Positions 45,866-53,430 of a stretch of DNA of 64,000 nucleotides are shown in pieces. Position 1 is the stretch's first letter. Each line of letters begins with the position of its first letter. The stretch lies in the NCBI GenBank assembly GCA_002345025.1, contig DDUX01000154.1, forward strand, positions 95,313-159,312. The letters run 5' to 3'. Under the pieces are notes generated by a model. The model made no database searches. It was not told the origin of the DNA and saw nothing but the letters and a program-made list of their open reading frames with translations. The translations under genes were made by a program, and so were the position numbers. This DNA is from Candidatus Accumulibacter iunctus (GTDB lineage Bacteria > Pseudomonadota > Gammaproteobacteria > Burkholderiales > Rhodocyclaceae).

Positions 45866-48337
45866 GTGGACAAGGCCTTCAAGCTCTCGAACTGGTTCCT
45901 GCCGCTGGCGCGCCGCGTGCTGTATGCCTGGGTGCGCACGACGGTCTTCCCGGCGAGCGCGCCGGAGCTGCAGCTCGATCCGGCGAAGCCGGTCTGCTAC
46001 GTCCTTCAGGACAGGCATCTCTCCAATCTGCTGCTGCTCCTCGAGGAATCGCGGCGGGCCGGACTGCCGCGAGCCGACTCGCCGCTGCTGATCGGCCGGC
46101 AGCGCTGGCCGCGCTCGTTCTTCTTCCTCAACCGCGACCGCAGCCTGGCCGACAGGGCGCGCAAGGGTGACAGTTACTCCGCATTGCTCGCAAGCCTGAT
46201 GCATCAGACGGTTGCCGACCAGCAAATGGATGTCCAACTGGTGCCGGTGGTGATTCTCTGGGGACGCAGCCCGGACAAGCAGGATTCGGTCCTCAAGGCG
46301 CTGTTCTCGGAAGCCTGGCGGCCGCCAGGCGCCTGGAGACAACTGGCGGCGATCCTGTTGCATGGCCGCAGTGTTCTGGTACGTTTCAACCCGCCGATAT
46401 CGCTGCGTGAGCTCCTGCAGGGCGGCCTTGGCGAGGAGCAGGCGCTGCGCAAGCTGGCACGCGTCCTGCGCGTTCATTTCCGCCGTCAGCGGCAGATGGC
46501 GATCGGCCCGGACCTGTCGCATCGCAACACGCAGGTCAACGCGGTGCTGGCCGGCGAACGGGTGCGCTTGGCGATTGCGGAGGAGGCCGAGAAGCAGGGA
46601 ATCCCGCTTGCCGACGCCCGGGCGCGAGCCGGCAGTTTCGCCCTGGAAATCGCGTCCGACTACTCGTATGGAGTCGTGCGCGCCCTCGAGCTGTTCCTCG
46701 CCTGGCTGTGGTCGAGGCTTTACGACGGCATCGAGCTGCACAACTTCGATGCCGTCACACGCATTGCGGCTGGCCAGGAGATCGTTTATGTTCCCTGTCA
46801 CCGGAGTCACATCGATTACCTGTTGTTGTCGTACATCATTCTCCGGCAGGGGTTGACCCCGCCCCACATCGCCGCCGGCGCCAACCTCAACCTGCCTCTG
46901 GTTGGCGCCCTGTTGCGGCGCGGAGGAGCCTTCTTCCTGCGCCGCAGCTTCAAGGGCGAACCGCTGTACGCTGCCGTCTTCCATGAGTATCTCCACCTGA
47001 TGCTGGCCCGCGGTTTTCCGATCGAGTACTTCATCGAGGGCGGACGCAGTCGCAGTGGGCGGATGCTGACACCGAAGGCCGGAATTCTCGGCATGACCGT
47101 GGAGAGCTTCATCCGTGAGCATGCCCGGCCGCTGGTCTTCATGCCGGTGTACATTGGCTACGAGAAGATCATCGAAGGCAGCACCTATCTCGGCGAACTG
47201 GCTGGCAAGCCGAAGCAGCGGGAGTCGCTGCTGGGTGTGCTGCGCAGCGTGCGCGCCATCAGGCGGGTGTTCGGCACGGTGCACGTCAACTTCGGCCAGC
47301 CGCTGGCTCTTGCCGGTTTTCTCGACGAGCATCAACCCGGCTGGCGAGACATCGAGGGCAGTGGCGAGCCGCTGTGGGCGCGCAGCGTCACGCGCAAGGC
47401 AGCAGCCGAGCTCGCCAAGCGGATCAACGAGGCGGCGGTGCTCAACCCGGTCAACCTGATGGCGCTGGCGCTGCTGGCGACGCCCAAGCATACCGCCGAC
47501 GAGCAGGCGCTGCAGCGCATGATCAAGCATTACCAGGCGCTGGCAGGCGAGATTCCGTATGCGCCGGCCAGCGTCCCCTGTCGGCTCGACCCGGCGGCGG
47601 TCATTGCCTACAACGAACGACTGACGGTCGTCGAGCGCTTCGCCGACCCACTTGGCGATCTGATCCGCGTGCGCGAGAAACAGGCGCCGCTGCTCGCCTA
47701 TTTTCGCAACAACGTTCTCCATCTTTTCGCACTGCCGGCCGTCATTGCCTGTCTGCTGAGCCAGAACCGCAGGCTCGATCGAACTCGCGTGGCGCAGGCG
47801 GTGTGTGGCATCTGCGCGCTCATGCGGGCCGAGCTCTTCCTCCGCTGGCCGAGCGATGAACTCGAGTCGGCCAGCGACGCGGCGATTCAGGTATTGGTGG
47901 CGCGCCGGTTGCTGGTGTGCTCCGAGGGCCAGCCGGACATTGCCGCGCCGGAGGCGATCAGCGAGGAGTTCGCTGAGTTGCATCTGCTCGGCGAGACGAT
48001 TCGCCCGCTGCTCGAACGCCACTTCCTGACTCTCGCGCTGCTGCAGCGGCACGGGAGTGGACAGGTGACCCGGCGGCAACTCGAAGACAACTGCCACCTG
48101 CTGGCGCAGCGGCTATCGCTGCTCTACGAGTTCAACACCTCCGAGCTTCCCGACAAGGCAACCTTCTCGGCCTTCATTGCCAACCTCATCGAAGCCGAGT
48201 ACCTGCGCGAGGAGGAGAACGATCGACTGTGCTTTGACGAGCGGCTGACGACGCCGCTCGCGCATTCCGAACTCGTTCTCTCGCTTGAGGCCAGGCAGGC
48301 CATCCGGCGAATCGCTGGCACCGGAGCGCCTCGCTGA
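45866..48337 (+). CDS. plsB: Glycerol-3-phosphate 1-O-acyltransferase PlsB
   Basis: PlsB makes lysophosphatidic acid from glycerol-3-phosphate and acyl-CoA or acyl-ACP at the inner membrane, the first step of phospholipid synthesis. The 823-residue product matches the family's long form. Acyltransferase motif I is H312-RSHI-D317 in VPCHRSHIDYLLLSY; motif II is GAFFLRRSFKGEPLY, motif III FIEGGRSRSGRML and motif IV VFMPVYIGYEKI. The start is GTG at 45866 with only a distant GGAG, so initiation may depend on coupling to the preceding EF-G-like gene. Confidence 0.95.
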   Translation: MDKAFKLSNWFLPLARRVLYAWVRTTVFPASAPELQLDPAKPVCYVLQDRHLSNLLLLLEESRRAGLPRADSPLLIGRQRWPRSFFFLNRDRSLADRARKGDSYSALLASLMHQTVADQQMDVQLVPVVILWGRSPDKQDSVLKALFSEAWRPPGAWRQLAAILLHGRSVLVRFNPPISLRELLQGGLGEEQALRKLARVLRVHFRRQRQMAIGPDLSHRNTQVNAVLAGERVRLAIAEEAEKQGIPLADARARAGSFALEIASDYSYGVVRALELFLAWLWSRLYDGIELHNFDAVTRIAAGQEIVYVPCHRSHIDYLLLSYIILRQGLTPPHIAAGANLNLPLVGALLRRGGAFFLRRSFKGEPLYAAVFHEYLHLMLARGFPIEYFIEGGRSRSGRMLTPKAGILGMTVESFIREHARPLVFMPVYIGYEKIIEGSTYLGELAGKPKQRESLLGVLRSVRAIRRVFGTVHVNFGQPLALAGFLDEHQPGWRDIEGSGEPLWARSVTRKAAAELAKRINEAAVLNPVNLMALALLATPKHTADEQALQRMIKHYQALAGEIPYAPASVPCRLDPAAVIAYNERLTVVERFADPLGDLIRVREKQAPLLAYFRNNVLHLFALPAVIACLLSQNRRLDRTRVAQAVCGICALMRAELFLRWPSDELESASDAAIQVLVARRLLVCSEGQPDIAAPEAISEEFAELHLLGETIRPLLERHFLTLALLQRHGSGQVTRRQLEDNCHLLAQRLSLLYEFNTSELPDKATFSAFIANLIEAEYLREEENDRLCFDERLTTPLAHSELVLSLEARQAIRRIAGTGAPR

Positions 48338-48398
48338 CGTTCATGACTTGCGACACACCCCTGATGATGAAAGTCATGACCGTTTCCCTCATCCCCGG

Positions 48399-48424
48399 CC
48401 CTTCTCCCCCGCACGGGGGAAGGG
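48399..48424. repeat. Intergenic hairpin repeat after plsB
   Basis: CCCTTCTCCCCC, a GCAC loop and GGGGGAAGGG form an imperfect hairpin preceded by CCCTCATCCCCGG. This wording recurs between genes in many high-GC proteobacterial genomes as a REP-like element. It lies between the converging plsB and lytic transglycosylase genes, where it may also act as a terminator. Confidence 0.6.
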
Positions 48425-48484
48425 AGATTCGCGAGTCGCAGGCGCGACTTTCACATTGACAACCCGAGCGAACGTTGGGACCGT

Positions 48485-49168
48485 TCAGGCGCGACCGCGT
48501 CGCGCCGCCTGTTCGAGTCGTTCCTTCTCCGCCATGACCTTGTTGGCGTAACCGGTCTCGGGATCATCCGGAGCGCCGCCGTAGTGTTGCAGGCCTGCGG
48601 TCAGACTGCCACGCCAGCGGATTGCCTCCTCGAGTACATGGACGCCAACCTGGATGTTGGTGACCGGGTCGAGAAAGGGCGTTTCGCCCGAGCCCTGCGG
48701 TACCTTGTCCAGATGGTAACCGGGAATCACCTGCATCAGGCCCTTGGCACCCACCGGGCTCTCGGCGAAGGGATTGAAACGCGACTCGATGCCGATGATG
48801 GCGATGATCAGCAGCGGATCGAGGCGCCGCTCGCCGCCTACCCGCTGAGCTGCCTCAAAGACCGGCACCAGCGCTTCCGGCGCCACGCGGTAGCGCCGCG
48901 ACACGGAGTCCAGAACGCGATGCAGCCGCGGCGACAGCACCGACTGAGTCGCAGGAGCGGCTTCGTCGGCGGCGGCTTCAGCCGGCGCCGCGGCTTCGCT
49001 GGTCACAACCGGCTCGCCGGTGCCGATGGTGTTCGCCTCGACCCACTGTTTGAAGCTGCCGAGAAGCAGCATCAGCCCGACGATCATCAGGCTGTGCTGG
49101 ATGAAACTCAAGCTGGCGTCGACACGACGTGGTACGGCGATGCCTTTCAATGCAATTGTTGCGGACAT
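48485..49168 (-). CDS. Lytic transglycosylase (SLT domain protein)
   Basis: A 227-residue inner-membrane-anchored protein. A hydrophobic segment (SLMIVGLMLLLGSF, about residues 27-42) is followed by an alanine-rich linker and an SLT domain: catalytic Glu in IIAIIGIESRFNPFAESPVGAKGLMQVIPGY, then VHVLEEAIRWRGSLTAGLQHYGGAPDD and GYANKVMAEKERL. Such enzymes cut peptidoglycan with formation of 1,6-anhydro-muramic acid. GGAGAG precedes the ATG at 49168. A promoter 200 bases upstream gives a long leader (separate entries). Confidence 0.88.
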   Translation of the reverse strand: MSATIALKGIAVPRRVDASLSFIQHSLMIVGLMLLLGSFKQWVEANTIGTGEPVVTSEAAAPAEAAADEAAPATQSVLSPRLHRVLDSVSRRYRVAPEALVPVFEAAQRVGGERRLDPLLIIAIIGIESRFNPFAESPVGAKGLMQVIPGYHLDKVPQGSGETPFLDPVTNIQVGVHVLEEAIRWRGSLTAGLQHYGGAPDDPETGYANKVMAEKERLEQAARRGRA

Positions 49169-49360
49169 GCTCTCTCCTTCACTTTCGTCGCCGCGCAAGA
49201 AAACGACGCGACGATGGACGGTTGCAGGCGGGTGCAAAGCCTCGAATGCTTGGGGAACGTAACCCCTGAGGCCGGAACTCTGTTCTCGGAAAAGGCTCTC
49301 GAACAGGGCGGCGAAGATGCAGCGAAGACGCTGCGATGTGCTTTTGTGCTGCTGGAGGAC
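49169..49360 (-). other. Long, possibly structured 5' leader of the lytic transglycosylase mRNA
   Basis: Read on the minus strand, GCCTC and GAGGC enclose GGGG-TTACGTT-CCCC, giving a nested hairpin around 49232-49265; a second hairpin CAGCG-TCTT-CGCTG lies nearer the start. I compared it with c-di-GMP and ydaO-type riboswitch consensus elements and found no match. The frame is also open through here, but without family features. Confidence 0.35.
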
Positions 49361-49364
49361 CCGG

Positions 49365-49393
49365 ACTCTATTGATTAATCCTGTCCTGGTCAA
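49365..49393 (-). promoter_or_regulatory. Promoter for the lytic transglycosylase gene
   Basis: On the minus strand TTGACC (49393-49388) and TAGAGT (49370-49365) are spaced by exactly 17 bases, a good sigma-70 match. Transcription would start near 49358, leaving a 5' leader of about 190 bases before the ATG at 49168. Confidence 0.5.
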
Positions 49394-49507
49394 CCCCCCC
49401 CGGTCAAGGCAGCACTGCCAGGAAGCGTTCGCCAATGCCCGACGAGCTTTCAGTCGTGCCCTTGCGGCGACGATCGACGGCCGCCCAGCGGTGGCCACGC
49501 GAGGCCC

Positions 49508-49513
49508 TATAAT
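49508..49513 (+). promoter_or_regulatory. Candidate -10 element for the CorC/CNNM gene
   Basis: A perfect TATAAT on the plus strand about 160 bases before the CorC start. No good -35 is found at the right distance, so the promoter may be weak or use an activator. Confidence 0.35.
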
Positions 49514-49673
49514 CGTCGCTCGTGGTCTTCGCAGCGGTCGCCGGATGACCGGTTGGAGCACGGATTCGATGATTCGCCTGAGCACTCCCGGGCGACATTT
49601 CCACTGCCGGCGGAGTGTGCTGCATCCTTGCTCCCCGGGGCGCAGCAGCGCTGGCTGATTGACGGACTTCCCG

Positions 49674-50987
49674 ATGGACGTTGCCCTGTTGCTGTTCCTG
49701 ATCATTCTCAACGGTATCCTTGCGATGTCCGAGATTGCGGTCGTTTCCTCGCGCCAGTCGCGCCTGCAGAAGCTGGCCGAGGATGGTCATTCCGGCGCGC
49801 GCTCGGCGCTGGTGTTGCAGCAGGAACCGTCGACCTTTCTGTCGACGGTTCAGGTGGGCATCACGACAGTCGGCATTCTCAGCGGCGCCATTGGCGAGGC
49901 GGCGCTGGCGGCGCCACTGGCCGACTGGCTGCGCTCGCTGGCCCTGCCGGAGCCTCATGCCGATGCAGTTGCGATGACGGTGGTGGTGGTGGGGGTTACC
50001 TATTGCTCGGTGGTGGTCGGCGAACTGGTGCCCAAGCGTCTCGGCTTGCTGGCGCCGGAACGTGTTGCCTCGCTCGTCGCCCGGCCGATGGGCGCCGTCT
50101 CCCGGCTGGCGCGGCCGCTGGTATGGCTGCTCTCGTCGTCGTCCAGCCTGCTCCTGCGCCTGCTTGGCGCGCGCCGGACACAGGACTCGACGGTCACCGA
50201 CGACGAGATCAAGGTCCTCATGGGGCAGGGTGCCGAGGCTGGCGTCTTCCACGCCAGCGAGCAGGCCATCGTTTCCAATGTCCTGCGCCTTGACGAGCAA
50301 CGGATCAGCGCCATCATGACCCATCGCAAGGACATCTACGTTCTCGACCTGAACGCCGGAGAAGAGGAAATCCGCAGGCGCCTGGCGGACAGCCCGTACC
50401 GACGCATCGTCGTCTGTCGCGACGGTCTCGATCGCATCGTCGGTGTTCTGCGGACGAGTGATCTGCTCAAGGGAGTTCTGCTCGGTCAGCCGCTGGCAGT
50501 CGAAGCGTTCGTTCGGCCGGCGCTCTACGTTCCAGCAAGCGTGACGACAACGCAGTTGCTGGAGACCTTCCGCCGTGCGCATCAGCAGTGCGCCCTGATG
50601 GTGGACGAGTACGGTGGATTGCAGGGCCTGGTGACGCTCACCGACGTTCTGACCTCGATCGTCGGAGACCTGCCGACATCGGACGCTCCCGAAGAGCTGG
50701 ACATCGTCGTTCGCGAGGACGGTTCGTGGCTGGCTGACGGCAGCGTGCCGATCGAGCGCCTGAAGGGGGTTCTCGGGATCCATGGCGAACTGCCGGGAGA
50801 AGACGACAATGCCTTCAACACGCTGGGCGGGTTCGTCATGTACGTCCTCGGCAGGATTCCCCTGCCGGCCGATCACTTCACGCTCGAGGACCTGCGCTTC
50901 GAGGTTGTCGACATGGATCGCCATCGCGTCGACAAGGTGCTGATTGCACGCAGTCCCGGTGGCGAGCCATCCACGGCCAACAGGTGA
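49674..50987 (+). CDS. Hemolysin/CorC family CNNM-type membrane protein
   Basis: A 437-residue protein with an N-terminal DUF21/CNNM membrane domain (about 1-185; MDVALLLFLIILNGILAMSEIAVVSSRQSRLQKL and three more helices, with PKRLGLLAPERVA), two CBS domains (about 205-330; IMTHRKDIYVLDLN, ALMVDEYGGLQGLVTLTDVL) and a C-terminal CorC_HlyC transporter-associated domain (about 345-430). Relatives handle Mg2+ or Co2+ or sodium-linked ion export; the haemolysin name is historical. The ATG at 49674 is preferred to a TTG 15 bases upstream. Confidence 0.92.
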   Translation: MDVALLLFLIILNGILAMSEIAVVSSRQSRLQKLAEDGHSGARSALVLQQEPSTFLSTVQVGITTVGILSGAIGEAALAAPLADWLRSLALPEPHADAVAMTVVVVGVTYCSVVVGELVPKRLGLLAPERVASLVARPMGAVSRLARPLVWLLSSSSSLLLRLLGARRTQDSTVTDDEIKVLMGQGAEAGVFHASEQAIVSNVLRLDEQRISAIMTHRKDIYVLDLNAGEEEIRRRLADSPYRRIVVCRDGLDRIVGVLRTSDLLKGVLLGQPLAVEAFVRPALYVPASVTTTQLLETFRRAHQQCALMVDEYGGLQGLVTLTDVLTSIVGDLPTSDAPEELDIVVREDGSWLADGSVPIERLKGVLGIHGELPGEDDNAFNTLGGFVMYVLGRIPLPADHFTLEDLRFEVVDMDRHRVDKVLIARSPGGEPSTANR

Positions 50988-51023
50988 GAGGAAGGGGCGA
51001 GCGGCGAGCGATGTCGGGTGGCT

Positions 51024-52121
51024 TCAACCGCCGTGTTCGGCACGCCAATACTGGTAGCCGATCGCCAGCCGGGCACCGGCGATGATGGCGAACAAGCTCA
51101 GGAAGGAGCCGGCAGCCAGCGTCGAGACACCGGTGATCCCTTGCCCGATCGTGCATCCCATGGCAACGACGCCACCAAAGCCCATCAGGACGGCGCCGAC
51201 AAGATGGTTGGTGGTATCCTCCAGGTCGCGAAAACCCTCCCAGCGAAAGCTGCCAGCGAGAAGGGCCTGTCCCAGGCTGCCGACGACGACGCCGAGCGTG
51301 CTGGCGATCGCGAAAGTCACCCGGCGAGTGCTGTCCGACCACAGCAGCAGCAGTTCCAGGGTGTACGCCTGCGGTGCGACGAAGGTCAGCGACTCCATGC
51401 GGCCGCTGTTGGTAGCGAGAAAGGCTTCCTGCAGCGTCTCCGGGTCTTCTGCGACGTAGCCCAGGTATCCGCTGACGTACCAGCCGCTGACGACAAGCGC
51501 GCCAACGGCGGCACCGCCGAGGAACTGATCGGACGCAAGGCGGGGGCGAATCAGCACGACAATCGCCAGCAGACCGCAGCCGACGAACCAGGCGCAGAGC
51601 GCCGGCTGCGGCGTCAAACCGATGCTGGCGATCAGCTCAGGCAGGCCCTGGCCGCCAGGGAGGTGCAGCGCGACCGTGTCGAGAACGTTCACGCGGAACA
51701 CGGCGAGGACGCCGCGCATCGTCATGTAGGCAACGAGACCGAGGACGAGGAAGACGACGAGGGCCTTGACACTGCCGGCGCCGATACGTCCGAGCGTTCT
51801 CGCGGCGCAACCCGATGCGAGGACCATGCCGAAGCCGAAACAGAGGCCGCCGGTGAGATGGGACAACCAGTTCAAGCTTGTGCCCCGGTAGATCGACCTG
51901 TCGACGTCGATGAAGCCCGCGGCGTCCAGTGTCGCCGTGCCGAGAATGGCGACGGCAATCGCCAGCAACCACATGCGCATGCGACCCCAGTCGCCGAGGT
52001 TGACGATGTCGGCAACTGCACCCATCGTGCAGAAGCGGGTACGACCGGCCACGGCGCCAAACACCATGCCGATGGCAAGGGCGAGCCAGACGACGGTGGT
52101 GGCGGGGCCGGCACTACTCAT
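51024..52121 (-). CDS. YeeE/YedE family sulfur-compound transporter
   Basis: A 365-residue inner-membrane protein with ten or more helices in two repeats. The paired motifs GRTRFCTMGAVAD, GMVLASGCAARTLGRIGAGS, and GFGGVVAMGCTIGQGITGVS carry the cysteines that bind thiosulfate in characterised YeeE/TsuA proteins, which import thiosulfate or related sulfur. The start at 52121 (MSSAGPATTVVWLAL) overlaps the end of queC by 8 bases, so it is translated with queC; the longer frame upstream is queC in another frame. Substrate is inferred from the family. No TusA-like partner is adjacent. Confidence 0.88.
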   Translation of the reverse strand: MSSAGPATTVVWLALAIGMVFGAVAGRTRFCTMGAVADIVNLGDWGRMRMWLLAIAVAILGTATLDAAGFIDVDRSIYRGTSLNWLSHLTGGLCFGFGMVLASGCAARTLGRIGAGSVKALVVFLVLGLVAYMTMRGVLAVFRVNVLDTVALHLPGGQGLPELIASIGLTPQPALCAWFVGCGLLAIVVLIRPRLASDQFLGGAAVGALVVSGWYVSGYLGYVAEDPETLQEAFLATNSGRMESLTFVAPQAYTLELLLLWSDSTRRVTFAIASTLGVVVGSLGQALLAGSFRWEGFRDLEDTTNHLVGAVLMGFGGVVAMGCTIGQGITGVSTLAAGSFLSLFAIIAGARLAIGYQYWRAEHGG

Positions 52122-52839
52122 CGGCGAACTTCCCGGCCGTTGCACGGGCATAAGGGGTGGGATCGACGACGCCGGCGGCGGCAAAGCCGGCGCGCCGCAG
52201 ACGGCAGGAGTCACAGACGCCACACGCGCGTCCCGCTGCGTCCGCCTGATAGCAGGAGACCGTCAGGCCGTAGTCGAGCCCGAGATCGATGCCGTGGCGG
52301 ATGATTTCGGCCTTGCTGAGATGGATCAGCGGTGCATGGATGCGCAGCGCAGCCCCCTCCACGGCGGCCTTGGTTGCCAGATTGGCCATTTTCTCGAAAG
52401 CGCTGATGTACTCCGGGCGGCAATCGGGATAGCCCGAGTAGTCCACCGCGTTGACGCCGATGAAGATGTCCTGGCTGCCCAGGACCTCGGCCCAGGCAAG
52501 CGCCAGCGACAGCATGACGGTATTGCGCGCGGGCACATAGGTGACCGGGATCCCCGGACGAACGCCGTCTACGGGTAACGCCACGCTCGCGTCGGTCAGC
52601 GCCGAACCGCCGAAATCCTCGAGTCGCAGGCGGAGCACGCGATGCCCGCTGGCTGCCAGAGTCTGCGCAACGACCGCTGCTGCCCGCAACTCGCTATGGT
52701 GACGTTGCCCGTAGTCGACCGACAGACAGTAACACGCAAAGCCGCTGGCGCGGGCGATTGCCAGCGTGGTCGCCGAATCGAGTCCGCCGGACAACAGCAC
52801 GACGCTGCGTCTTTTTTGCTCTGACGGCTGTGTGCCCAT
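52114..52839 (-). CDS. queC: 7-cyano-7-deazaguanine synthase QueC
   Basis: QueC makes preQ0 from 7-carboxy-7-deazaguanine, ammonia and ATP in queuosine tRNA biosynthesis. The 241-residue protein has the PP-loop SGGLDSATT near residue 17, the VDYGQRHHSE and VPARNTVMLSLA motifs, GVNAVDYSGYPDCRPEY and a zinc site formed by cysteines in SCYQ and CGVCDSC. The start MGTQPSEQ at 52839 fits family length; there is no clear Shine-Dalgarno, and an imperfect 21-base tandem repeat overlaps the start. Partners queD and queE are not adjacent. yeeE/yedE overlaps its 3' end. Confidence 0.94.
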   Translation of the reverse strand: MGTQPSEQKRRSVVLLSGGLDSATTLAIARASGFACYCLSVDYGQRHHSELRAAAVVAQTLAASGHRVLRLRLEDFGGSALTDASVALPVDGVRPGIPVTYVPARNTVMLSLALAWAEVLGSQDIFIGVNAVDYSGYPDCRPEYISAFEKMANLATKAAVEGAALRIHAPLIHLSKAEIIRHGIDLGLDYGLTVSCYQADAAGRACGVCDSCRLRRAGFAAAGVVDPTPYARATAGKFADE

Positions 52840-52875
52840 GGAACATGGATATAAGCTCATGGAGCATGAATATAA
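52834..52875. repeat. Imperfect tandem 21-base repeat at the queC start
   Basis: On the minus strand two adjacent 21-base units (52875-52855 and 52854-52834) differ at only three positions. Both contain TTATAT and a CATG-N3-CATG element; on the plus strand these read CATGGAGCATG and CATGGAACATG. The second unit covers the queC start codon. It may be an operator or replication slippage. Confidence 0.65.
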
Positions 52876-53430
52876 CGCTTTCCGGGGGCGTCGGGATCTC
52901 GTGCGACCGCCAACCGCATGATCGCCAGCACGGAATGGCCGGCTGGCAGAGTCCTGCCGCGCGGGGGTTGCGTTGGCGACCAAGGGCATCGCCGGCGCGG
53001 ACGGCGCTGCACAAGGAAGCGCGCCGGCAACGACACCAGCTGGGTGACGGCGGAAGTGGCCAATATGAGCTTGCCGATTGCTATTGGTCGCTGTTCGACC
53101 CGTTGGCCGCCGCCAGTGAGTGCGACGGCTTGCGGAACCAGCGCTCGCTTGCACGAGCCGACGCCGGCAACATGGGAGCGGCGCTGACTTCGGGCACCGC
53201 ATGTTCGCCGGAAGTCTGTCGTTCGGGTGGCAGTACGGTTGGTCACCGGCGATCGATTGCTCTTGACGGGCGCTCGCATTCGATGAGACAAAGCCGGGGC
53301 GGCTCGGTGCCCAGTGCAGCCTGAGGCGCCGCTTGGCGGCAGCGGGACCTTGTCCCGTGTCGCTGCCAGCGTATTCTGGTCGGCTTTGCCGACGGCTGCA
53401 GGGGTTCATGCTGATCACTGGAGGCTTGCG
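52840..53430. other. Divergent intergenic region between queC and the gamma-glutamyltransferase gene
   Basis: About 590 bases with several open frames on both strands but none with a recognisable motif or a good ribosome binding site. The queC-side repeat is at its left end. Near 53336-53372, GGCAGCGGGAC and GTCCCG...CTGCC form an imperfect hairpin ahead of the ggt start. I see no gene I can support. Confidence 0.4.

Noticed and set aside
49169..49360. Possible c-di-GMP or ydaO-type riboswitch in the transglycosylase leader
   Set aside because: The conserved core elements of both classes are absent; only generic hairpins are seen.
52857..53291. 144-residue minus-strand open frame between queC and ggt
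   Set aside because: Arginine-rich translation with no motif and no ribosome binding site.
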